Part shown: piece by piece, positions 20,472 through 29,524 of the stretch
Numbering within the stretch: the first letter of the stretch is position 1
Layout: every line of letters starts with the position of its first letter
Assembly (NCBI GenBank): GCA_023212645.1
Contig: JALBYC010000024.1
Location: 1-64,000 of the forward strand
Direction: 5' to 3'
Source: Farysia itapuensis
Lineage: Eukaryota > Basidiomycota > Ustilaginomycetes > Ustilaginales > Ustilaginaceae
DNA: 64,000 nt
Notes under the pieces: model-generated
Told to the model about the DNA's origin: nothing
What the model saw: the letters and a program-made list of their open reading frames with translations, nothing else
The model's database searches: none
Position numbers and translations under genes: made by a program

Positions 20472-21625
20472 ATGTCGACGATTGTGGGCGACTGGCCGCT
20501 AGCAGCGCTGACCAGGGGTGCGGCAACGGCAGGACCTCCGCTGCTGTCGACTGGGTTCGCGGTTGGTGCTTGTACGTTGTTTACCGTGTCGTACGTTGGC
20601 GGGCTCTACGTTTCCCCCACCACCCGCATCGGGTCGGCCAAGGCCAAGGATGAGAACGGCAAGCTGCTCGACCGCAATCACCCGCGCGTCATTCGTGCAC
20701 GCATGCTGGTAGCGTCGCTCTCCACCTTGCTCAGCGTGGTTACGACGGGAGTCATTCTCGCCAACAAGGCGGTGGACTACAGCAGGACATCGTCCTGGTG
20801 GGTGTACCGTGCTCTCAACGCACTGACCTTTATCGGCCTGCCATTGCCAACACCGTCCTTTCTGACCTCGAACACGCTGCCATTCAACCCACCGATATCG
20901 CTCTACCTCGTCTGGTTGGCGAAACAGGTCGTTCTGCCACTCACACTCACGTCGGCGCTCTTCGCAGGCCCCCTCTACGTCAGCTACCTCTACGGCCAAC
21001 TTCCCTTGCAGCCATTCTTCCACTTCCGCACAGACGTGCTGGAAAAGGTGACGACACTCGCAGGGCTGCGCAACTTTGTCGTCGGTCCTGCGACCGAGGA
21101 ACTCGTCTTTCGCGGGTGTGTGCTACCGCTGCTCTTTTGCTGCGCGCCCGTGGGCGGCGCGGCGGGGCGGGTGGGGGTGTTGGTGTTCGCCTCGCCGCTC
21201 TTCTTCGGCGTCGCGCACTTGCATCATGCCTACGCGGTGTATCTCGAGGGCGGGCGGTCCAAGCAGGCTTTACAGCGTGGAGTGGTCACCGCCTTGGTGC
21301 AGTTCGCCTATACCACCGTGTTTGGCTGGTACGCCGACTTTCTCTTCCTCCGAACCGCCAGTATCCTCGCCCCTTTTACAGCTCATGTCTTTTGCAATCT
21401 TATGGGCCTGCCTGACCCATGGCAAGCTTCGCAATCGTTCCCCAAAAGAAAAACAGGTATGTTTCTTCCCCTTTCCACCCACACACGCGATTCTATATTG
21501 ACTAGCTTGTCTACACTCTAGCCATCTTTGCAGTCCACATTCTCGGCATGGCGATGTTCGCCCGTGGATTGTTCCCCCTTACCTCGCCCGCTATCTTGGG
21601 AGCGAGATCGCTATACTGGCCATGA
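20472..21625 (+). CDS. RCE1: CAAX prenyl protease RCE1
   Basis: Exons at 20472-21456 and 21522-21625 (65-nt intron, GTATGT donor) encode 362 residues. Rce1 is the ER-membrane protease that removes the last three residues from prenylated CAAX proteins such as Ras. Several hydrophobic helices are visible. The catalytic signature of this CPBP-type glutamate protease is present as ATEELVFRGCVLP (EExxxR, near residue 210). FGVAHLHHAYA and LAPFTAHVFCNLMG carry the conserved histidines. Exon 2 adds a last membrane segment. The stop codon lies only 14 bases from the stop of ELG1 on the other strand. Confidence 0.9.
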
Positions 21626-21639
21626 AAGGTATGCACGCT

Positions 21640-24270
21640 TCAGTGCCATGTTAATGCCGAATTTCGAACAGCCCGTGTTTCGTGATGCCCGAAAGGTAGC
21701 CAGCGCACATAGCCATTTCCAGCGCCGTACGCGCTGCCGACGGCGGCAGACTCGTCTAGGGGAAGACCAAAGAAGGAGCGGACTGAGTTGCGTGTGCTTC
21801 GCCCTCCGCTGGCGGCGGCAGTCTGGCCGTTGGACTGGTTTTGAGCGCGGAGGGATTCGTGGATCTGGTGCAAGTCGTCATCGACGGCGCCGATGATGCG
21901 GATAATCGGCGCGTAGTCGAGAAGCAAGTCGGACGTCGACGTGTGAGTCGTTTGGACAAAGGTGAGCGTGATGTTGACGCTGTGCATGTGCTCGGCCTGC
22001 TTCTTCGCCAGGCCCGTATGTTCTGATGACGCGGTTTGACGAGGTACGAATTGGAGCAGGGATGTCCTGATTTCGTCGGTAGCGGACGAAGTTGGCGAGG
22101 GTGATGCGAGTGGGGAGGGGACGAGTTGACGCCATGTGCTGCCTAGTTGGCGCACTGAAGCCTGCTGTTCGACGCCGCTATCGCCATGCGCCTCCATCTC
22201 GGGCTTGGGCGCTAGCAAGTCGGCGCAACTGAAAACATCCGCCGCTTTAGCCAGCGCTTTGAGTGCGCTTGGGTCCGAATCGACGTATGAAGATGGATCC
22301 ATTTGCTGCTCAGCATACACATGCGGATTGACATAGCTGCCGAACTGAAGCTGAGCGATGCTTTGGCGCAGGTCGATGATGCTCCCGTCGTCGTAGTCTT
22401 TACGTGGCTGCTCAAGCAGCGCCTGCATCTCGTCGTTCGCTATCGCGCGATCAGCGGAGATCTTTTGCAAGTACGGTAAGGCTGTCAGCAAAGGGGCAGG
22501 CTCAAATTGGAGGATCTGCTGAATGGGCAGATCTTGCGTCGGGACAAGGTCCAAGTCGTTGCAAGTGATGACCACTGGCCGCTTCGACTCAGCCACCAGC
22601 TCGACCACTGCCGACCAAAATCCTTTATCCTCTTCGAACAGGACATCCGCTTCTTCAATAAGGATGAGGGATTGTCGAACAGCTGTTGAAGGCGCAGATG
22701 GAGTGCCAGCTTGGCGAAAGGGTAGCTGCTTCCAAGTGGCCCCACCCCCGGAGCCTCCAGATGAGACCATGTGATTGCGACCGAGATCGCCGACGGCACC
22801 CAACATTTCCTTGCCTGACCGCTTGCCCATGCCTGGGTAGAGTTCGAACACCTCGAATCCCAGCTCGAGTGCGCATGCATACACCGCAGCTGTCTTGCCT
22901 GAGCCGCTGCTCCCGCACAGCACAATGCAATTGGTCAGTCGGCCCATGTCCGCCGAGCTGATGGGCCGCGACGCAGCGCTCTCTTGCGACGTTGTGCCAA
23001 CATCCTCCCCATCGCTATCATCGTCGGAGCCGATTCGACGAAATTTGTCAAAACACCGTTGTGCTTCCCCTGCCTCTTCCTCGTCGTCGTCGTCTTCGAT
23101 TTCGTCGTCGTCGACGATGAAATCGGCCATATCGTCCTCGCTGTCGGAATCGGCCCGACGACGGCGCTTTTTATTGACGCGACGCTGAACGACGGCGGAC
23201 TGCGCCTTCGCCTTCTTGCGCCGGTTGCTGTCGACGATGGATCCGGGAGCAGCTACGAGCAGTCTTCGCAGCCAGTCAGCTAGGTAAGCTGCGCGAGCTT
23301 CATTTCCAAGACACTGCTGAGCGGTGCGAGGCCGCCAGACGTCTGTCCAGAGTTGATGGCGGGCGGCAGCCCGATGTGCTGAGTCTTGTTCCCCTTTTGT
23401 AGAGCATTCTGCTGCATTGCCGGAGAGGTCAATGTTTGAAACAGTGGCGGTCTGTCTGACTGCATTCATACGCCGAATGAAATCCTTTGATGGCGGAGGT
23501 GGACTGAAGCCAGTACTCGGTGCTGCCGTTCGGGCCCAGCGTGTACGAAAGTCGGACAGGCTGGACTTGAGTTTCTCGATGTCGACATTGGCCTCATGTG
23601 GTGGCTGGACGTGTGTGTCTATAGCCGATGGCCACGGTGCCAAGCTTGGCTTGAGCTTGGGCCGGTCAGCTGGAGGCCGTTTGAGCGCTGTGAACAGGCT
23701 CTTGAATGCCGGCATCGCTGACTGCGGCTTGTTGGGTTCAGGTGTGGGACTGTCATCGCGAATCTGTATTGGTGGGGGAGGCGGTGGTTTGGGGCTCTTT
23801 TTTGCAAAGAAGGGGTGATCGCCCGTTGCGGCGCCGAAACCTTTGACAGCCAGACTAAGTGGTTTTGGTGGCTCCGGTTTGGCTTCAGATGCTGCTTTGG
23901 TGTGACTGACAATGTGGAAGCCATCCTCTTCGGCGTGAGTCGAGCGTGCTTTACCCTTGAGCGTGGTACGTTTAGAAGTGGTTTCGCTGTCAGGTTGAGC
24001 AAGCAGGGCAGCTTCGTGTGCTGCGTCTGCTTTGAGAACAGCATTCAGATCTTCGCGGTAGCTGAGTGGCCGCTTACTGCGTACATTGCGCAAAGGTCGT
24101 GCTTGTGGTCCGCTCTCTGAGGCCGTTGGTGGGTCAAAGACGGGGAACAATGGCTTTGCATTTTCATCGTGCAATGACGCCGCCGCTGTTGCACTTGACG
24201 ATTCGGCAGCAGCTGAGATGCCGTCTTGAGCTGAGCTGGACTGGGTCCAAGACAGTGTGGCTTGTCTCAT
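21640..24270 (-). CDS. ELG1: ELG1/ATAD5-type RFC-like clamp unloader
   Basis: A single open exon encodes 876 residues from the first ATG at 24270; the frame is open somewhat further upstream, so an earlier exon is possible. Elg1 replaces Rfc1 in an alternative clamp-loader complex that unloads PCNA and protects genome stability. The N-terminal 300 residues are low-complexity, with a Pro run and Ser/Lys-rich segments. LWTDVWRPRTAQQCLGNE opens the AAA+ part. Walker A is CGSSGSGKTAAVYA (near 455) and Walker B is SLILIEEADVLF. An acidic Asp/Glu-rich insert precedes the P-loop. The C-terminal collar region is less conserved. The gene borders the repeat island on its upstream side. Confidence 0.85.
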   Translation of the reverse strand: MRQATLSWTQSSSAQDGISAAAESSSATAAASLHDENAKPLFPVFDPPTASESGPQARPLRNVRSKRPLSYREDLNAVLKADAAHEAALLAQPDSETTSKRTTLKGKARSTHAEEDGFHIVSHTKAASEAKPEPPKPLSLAVKGFGAATGDHPFFAKKSPKPPPPPPIQIRDDSPTPEPNKPQSAMPAFKSLFTALKRPPADRPKLKPSLAPWPSAIDTHVQPPHEANVDIEKLKSSLSDFRTRWARTAAPSTGFSPPPPSKDFIRRMNAVRQTATVSNIDLSGNAAECSTKGEQDSAHRAAARHQLWTDVWRPRTAQQCLGNEARAAYLADWLRRLLVAAPGSIVDSNRRKKAKAQSAVVQRRVNKKRRRRADSDSEDDMADFIVDDDEIEDDDDEEEAGEAQRCFDKFRRIGSDDDSDGEDVGTTSQESAASRPISSADMGRLTNCIVLCGSSGSGKTAAVYACALELGFEVFELYPGMGKRSGKEMLGAVGDLGRNHMVSSGGSGGGATWKQLPFRQAGTPSAPSTAVRQSLILIEEADVLFEEDKGFWSAVVELVAESKRPVVITCNDLDLVPTQDLPIQQILQFEPAPLLTALPYLQKISADRAIANDEMQALLEQPRKDYDDGSIIDLRQSIAQLQFGSYVNPHVYAEQQMDPSSYVDSDPSALKALAKAADVFSCADLLAPKPEMEAHGDSGVEQQASVRQLGSTWRQLVPSPLASPSPTSSATDEIRTSLLQFVPRQTASSEHTGLAKKQAEHMHSVNITLTFVQTTHTSTSDLLLDYAPIIRIIGAVDDDLHQIHESLRAQNQSNGQTAAASGGRSTRNSVRSFFGLPLDESAAVGSAYGAGNGYVRWLPFGHHETRAVRNSALTWH

Positions 24271-25299
24271 GCTGTAGCCGTGCGACTCATTGGGCGAGTG
24301 AGTGTATGTGAGCCAAAGTGTTGGTTTAGCCAGAAGGTCATCGGCCACTCAGTCCGCGGCCAATTTCGGTTAAAAGTGCGAGAGCAAAAAGTGTTAGAGT
24401 CGCGTTGCTTGGACGCGACGCGTACAGAAGTGACATACCGTCATGACAAGCATTCACTGCATGCACAAGTCTCGTCTTTGGCTCATCATGCTCAATGCAT
24501 CGCTCGCACTGTAGCAGATTGGATAGTTTTTGGTCACAGCAAAAGCCTGATAGCGATGAGTAATCGTGAAATGCAAGGAGTCTGCTGCTGAGATGCGACA
24601 GACTCGGGCGTCAGCTTTTGTGTGTCGTCAAACAAGGGCCTTGTGAAGCTGCACCATCGCGAGACACCGTGCTGTAGGAAGGCGAGGAGAGCAATCACAA
24701 TGCGTGAATCGCCTCTGTAACACTGCAGATCTCTTTCGAATTCACATTCTTGACCTGCATTGTCAAAGAAGCTTCTCGATCTGAAGTGCCCACTGTATCT
24801 GCACTTTGCGCAGGCCAGCAACTCTCGAAGAGGATAAAGACTCTGATTGGTCCAGCAGTATCACTGCAGATGTATCAGCCTGACCCACTGCCGGACCTTT
24901 GCAGGCTGCACGAGCTTCTTTATTTCGGAGATCGCCTTCAGCGTCTCTAACGACTGGGTTGCAACTTGCAAGGCTAACGCTGCCACCGTTTCATTTCGGC
25001 AATCGTCAACATTTTCAAGTCTCACTACATTCGTGCACCACATGCTAATGGCGTCGTTTCCGTGCAAGGGAAGAATGAGGCCACAAGCTTGTGACTGCGC
25101 TCCGAAATGGAAACCAAATTTGCAACTAGCGAGAACAATAGAGATACGAGACAATAGAGACAATGACGGACGAGTCACCATGCGTGCATGCATCGATCAA
25201 AGCGCGCTGAATTGATGAACTTCCCCTCGCACGGGCAAAACTGAGCGATCCCACTGCCTTCCCTCTCAATACAAATAGTGCGTCCTCCCTTCCTCTTTC
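24271..25299. other. Intergenic stretch upstream of ELG1
   Basis: No reading frame here has a recognisable motif. The first few hundred bases should hold the ELG1 promoter. The rest leads into the helicase-relic island and may be decayed repeat DNA. Confidence 0.5.
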
Positions 25300-26520
25300 C
25301 TCAGGTACCACCGCCCGCTACGTCCTCGACCAGTCCTTCGCCACTCATGTCTCACTGATCCCAGCTCAGAAGCCGAAGAAAAACGATGCACACCGATGGA
25401 ATTTACTGCTCATGAAGCACATCACAGTGTTGCGTGGGATTCACTTCATCTCGAGCTTGACAAACTTCTGTCGAGAGTATCTGTTCATCTCTAGACAGAC
25501 CGCCATGGGAGAAATCCTGGGATGGCGCAAAGTCCTCTTCACCGTCTCGCAGCAAGACGTTACGCCAAATCAGGCTGTATGGGACGAGGACGGACAACTA
25601 GTGTCGTGCCAGAAGACCTTCATCCGCCTCTCTGACCTTAGGACACTGTTCAGTACCGAGTTTGCAAGCCTTCGTACAAGAGGGTTAAATCTTCACCAGC
25701 TCTCAAAAAGGCGTACCTCTCTCGTCACGCCGGACGCACACAGTGGAACCACACAGCTGTCGAGTCTTACATCAGTCTCGTAGATGACCTTTTGTCGAGA
25801 CTTGCCGTACTAGTCCACATGACGTCCGGTCAACCTTTGCGCGAGCCAGAGTTCTTTTCTGTGCGCTGGAAGAACGGTCGGACCCGTCGCGAGCTCTTCC
25901 TCCACAGTGGACGGGTCGCGCTCTTTACGAAGTACCACAAAGGACGCCAACAGACTGGCTTGGACAAGAACAATGTCCTCCACACAATGCTCGGGGACAT
26001 AGTGATCAACTACCTGATCTACGTCGTGCCCTTTGTCCAGACGCTGCTCGATGGGGCTGTGCCTGCTTCTTCGGTCTCGGCCCACTTATGGGCAAAGCCT
26101 GGCGAGGTTGTCTGGCCGGACTCAAAGCTCTCTCAGAGCATGAGATCCGCGTCACATCGCGCGCAGATCGACGCCCTTCATCTCCAAAACTGGCGCCAGA
26201 TCTCGGTCAGCATAGTCAAGACAAAGTACGATTCTCGACAGCTTTTGTCGTTCGACTTGGAAGACGACGAGGCCGAAGAGGACCTCCGAGAGGAACCGAG
26301 CGACGCCATACGTCTGGCAAACTGGCAGAGGAATCATGCCAACACCACAGCCAATCGCAGCTACTCCAACCGCCACAACTTTGGCGCTGGCAGCACATGG
26401 GATGGCCTCATTTCCCGTCCCATCGCGCAAACATTGACTCACTACGTCTACAGAACTGGCGACAGATCACAGTCAGCATCGTGAGGACGAAGCACAACTG
26501 GCAATTGCAGATGCACCGCT
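25300..26520 (+). pseudogene. Decayed helicase-associated gene (subtelomeric RecQ-helicase type)
   Basis: Two successive frames (25412-25783 and 25792-26484) keep protein-like stretches broken by stops and frameshifts. The visible segments (LRGIHFISSLTNFCREYLF, TSGQPLREPEFFSVRWKNGR, LHLQNWRQISVSIVKTKY, SNRHNFGAGSTWDGLISR) resemble the region that precedes the RecQ-type helicase domain in large fungal proteins often found near telomeres. The helicase motor itself is absent. A short segment is repeated: HLQNWRQISVSIV near 26180 recurs as RLQNWRQITVSIV near 26440 in another frame. This indicates that two diverged pieces were joined. Family assignment comes from memory of similar fungal proteins and needs a search. 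Confidence 0.55.
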
Positions 26521-26763
26521 CGCTTTTCCTCGTATCCGTCTTGCTTGAGCAAGAAAAGGCAGCAAACAGGCCGGGACAGCGTTCTCGCGTGTGTGTCCCG
26601 CTCTCTCTCTTCGATGTGGAATTCCTGTGGCGCGATCTGTGCCTGCATGTGACGGCGAGGGAACCAAGCACGCACGACAGGAGCTCAGACAGTGGGGGAG
26701 AGGATGATATTGCTGGATGAGGGACCAGTGCAGACTACGGGTGGCGCGTGCTATATATATGGG

Positions 26764-26798
26764 GACCCACCCGGGCGCTATATGAAGCCCGGGTGGTC
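26764..26798. repeat. GC-rich stem-loop next to TATA-like runs
   Basis: The arms CCACCCGGGC (26767-26776) and GCCCGGGTGG (26787-26796) are exact reverse complements around a 10-base loop. The stem extends two more pairs beyond a one-base bulge. TATATATA-like bases lie just before it (about 26750-26758) and in the loop. It could be part of a retroelement long terminal repeat or its promoter, given the neighbouring fragments. Confidence 0.6.
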
Positions 26799-27239
26799 GC
26801 GCGCGTCGGAACCGGAGCGCATTCCGGCGCCCGCGGTGACTCTGCAGCTCTCATCGGTAGTAACCAGACACACATAAAATGCGTGCACACGTGCCTAACC
26901 TCTTTCTTTTAGCACAGACATGCAGTATGCTTGCTTGGGGCTTGCCCTTGGGGCTCGCTTCTCCCCTGACGCTCTCTTCTCCGTGAACGTAGATGAGCGC
27001 CGTTTTGTCTGGTGTCTCTCTGTGTATTCACACAGATTGTGAGACCCATCTACCTCTAAGGCCACAAAAACCAGACGGCGTCGGCGCCGCGGGAACAAAA
27101 TAGCAAGGTGGTAGAAGAAGTTTCGAGAACGGCTAGGCAAAGCGAGGCTACGTGTACCGACACCGCCTGCTTTGAGTCCTCCAGGCAGCGTTAAGATAAA
27201 CGAGGGTGTCACAGGGTGGGGACCTCATATGAGCCCATG

Positions 27240-27575
27240 TGTTCGACTGCATCGAAGAAACGCTGTAGGCGCTTTGTCATCACTTTTTGCCGTTGGAGCC
27301 GTGCTGTCTCATGAGCGACAGCCTCTGGAACGGGATCGTTCAGCCATACCTTGCAAGTCACGACTTCAGCCCATCTCTTTCTTTTCGAGGCGACTCACCG
27401 TGACGGAGTCACGTCACTCAGCACAGGAAAGAGAAAACTGCTTGGGTGCATCCTTGCCCTACGGCACTTCGCTCTGTATGTGGAAGGCGCACCTGCTGGT
27501 GTGACGGTGCTAACGGATCACGAAAGCTTGAAGTACTTCGGAACAGGAGCTGACTCTCCTCCTCGACGAAGTAAG
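27240..27575 (+). mobile_element. Ty3/gypsy-type RNase H fragment, frameshifted
   Basis: The translation shows the end of a reverse-transcriptase/RNase H region of a Ty3/gypsy retroelement: [12 protein letters not shown], then [20 protein letters not shown], then [18 protein letters not shown] and [13 protein letters not shown]. The reading frame shifts near 27425-27440, so the piece cannot be translated as one protein. It stands upstream of the reverse-transcriptase piece, the reverse of normal pol order. It is therefore a separate truncated copy or a rearranged one. Confidence 0.75.
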
Positions 27576-27589
27576 CGCATCGCAGGAGA

Positions 27590-28345
27590 AGTGATGATGA
27601 CCTCTCTTCTCCTATTTGCCGTGTTCAGTAAGAAGGAGGCCGACATGGCGCCAACTGCAAGTAGGCACCGCCACGCCATCGAACTCGAACCGAACACCGC
27701 CCCACCTTTCGGCAGAATATATTCCCTCTCTGCCAAAGAACTGGAAGCACTTCGTAGTTTCCTCAAAGAGAACCTAGCCAAAGGCTTCATTCGGCCCTCC
27801 ACCTCACCGGCGCGAGCTCCCGTTCTGTTTGTCCGCAAGAAAACCGGCGAGCTCCGCCTCTGTCTCGACTACCGCGGGTTAAACGCCATCACCAAAAAGA
27901 ACCGCCTTGCGTTGCCACTGATTTCCGAAACTCTCGACCGCCTCAACGGTGCGACTGTCTTCACAAAACTCGACCTGCGCCAGGGGCATACAATCTCGTT
28001 CGCATAAAAGAAGGCGATGAGTGGAAATCAGCTTTCGGCACCAGATACGGTCATTTCGAGTCCGTGGTAATGCCATTTGGGCTGACCAACGCACCGGCCA
28101 CATTTCAAGCCATCATGAATGACGTGCTTCGAGATATGCTCGACAACTCCGTTCTCGTCTACCTCGACGACATACTCATCTTCTCGGCCAACAAGGAGGA
28201 GCATATCCGCCACGTACGCGAAGTCCTCAAACGCCTTGACGCAAACCGCTTATACTGCAAGGCTTCCAAGTGCGAATTCTTTACTAGGTCCACAGATTAC
28301 CTAGGCTACACCATTTCTCCAGAAGGAGTCCAGATGTCCCAGGAC
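27590..28345 (+). mobile_element. Ty3/gypsy-type reverse-transcriptase fragment, broken
   Basis: A pre-RT segment ([20 protein letters not shown]) and core RT motifs are visible: [33 protein letters not shown], and the active-site box [10 protein letters not shown] with YLDD at 28160-28171. A frameshift near 27985 splits the domain between two frames. Sequence similarity stops after about 28345 ([13 protein letters not shown]), so the connection, RNase H and integrase parts are missing. The fragment is non-autonomous and decayed. Confidence 0.85.
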
Positions 28346-28349
28346 AGCT

Positions 28350-29062
28350 ACATATCTACAAAAACAGGGGCAGGGGCTGACTTGATCAGCGAGCGATTCG
28401 TCCGCTACCATGAATTGTCCACGCACATATTAACCGTACCTCGACAGCTTATTGGTATCAACGAGACTGCCTTGGGAGATGTCAACGATCCATTTGTCAA
28501 GGCGCGATTCAGCGCTGTGCAATGTCTGTGTGTGTATGTGCGCGCTGGCGCACAGAGAGTGTGATCTAAAGCGCAGCCAAAGAGAGGTGTGTTGCAAAGG
28601 TGGTGGGGATCGGGACATGAATATGGACGAAATGTATGAGAAATCCTCCGCATCTTAGTACCCCAATCTATCTTTGCTTCTTGTCGATCCCGACCAAGAG
28701 TGACACTACTGATATTTCAGCGACATAGCATGTGCGGTTCTCAGCGCAGACACAGGACATGACAGTCATCAAAGGGGTGAATAAAGTGCGGCAAGATGTT
28801 CGAATGGACACATACAAGCCATGGGAATAGCCTTGAACCCTTGTTCCTCTTTGCCTGGTGGTGGCAAAAATAGATTTTAATTTGCGGAAAATGAGTGCTA
28901 TCACACGCGGAAAGGGGGTTCGTCGACAATGACGTCGTTTTTAGAACAGAGAGAGCCGGGCGGTCGGGTTCAGTCAGGGTCCAAAAAAAGAGCACAGTGG
29001 CGATCCTCCGGCGGCGACCCTCGTTTACTTCCAACCACCACCAACCACGCACTAATTTCACC
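28350..29062. other. Intergenic remainder of the relic island
   Basis: No coding motif or repeat structure stands out. The last 150 bases should include the promoter of the small gene that starts at 29063. Confidence 0.5.
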
Positions 29063-29481
29063 ATGTCCAACTTTGGAGAGAAACTCGGAAACACCGTCAA
29101 AGGGTAAGTTCCTAGTCCAGTGCCATATTAAAAGTGCGTGCGAGGGCTGACACAAGTGTGTTTCTGTTTGGCATTAGGGCTTTGGATGCCGGCCATGGTG
29201 TTGGCGAAGTGATCCGTGGCAATTTTAACGATGCCGTCGACAACGCCGGTGAAGGTCTGCGCAACAGTACCAACGACTCCAACAGCTCCGCTCCAACCTC
29301 TGAGAACGTCCACGGTCGCAGCGCCGATTACAACCACGGCGCCGACCATTCCACGGTTGCGAAGAACGGCACCGAAGAGTTCAAGGACGGAATCAACCGC
29401 GTCTCGAGCGCGTTCCACTCTGACTCCTCTTCCACCTCCACCACCACCACCAACACGGACACCAAATCCACTGGTCTTTAA
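29063..29481 (+). CDS. Small hydrophilic protein of unknown function
   Basis: Exons at 29063-29103 and 29178-29481 (74-nt intron, GTAAGT donor) encode 114 residues. The N terminus MSNFGEKLGNTVKGALDAGH looks amphipathic. It is followed by GVGEVIRGNFNDAVDNAGEG, a Gly/Asp/Asn-rich segment of a style seen in small fungal proteins of unknown role. The rest is polar, rich in Ser, Thr, Asn and Asp, and ends in a Ser/Thr run. There is no signal peptide, membrane segment or cysteine. The composition suggests a disordered or stress-type protein, which is an inference only. The gene sits between the relic island and the Rictor gene. Confidence 0.75.
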
Positions 29482-29524
29482 GCTTTTGAACTCAAGTTTC
29501 GTTTCAATATAGAATGTTTGCGCG

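Noticed and set aside
24342..24348. Earlier ELG1 start
   Set aside because: The extended frame begins with GTG, not ATG; the nearby ATG is in another frame that soon stops. The first in-frame ATG at 24270 was used.
27240..28560. A complete active retrotransposon
   Set aside because: Frameshifts, missing integrase and protease parts and wrong domain order show only fragments.
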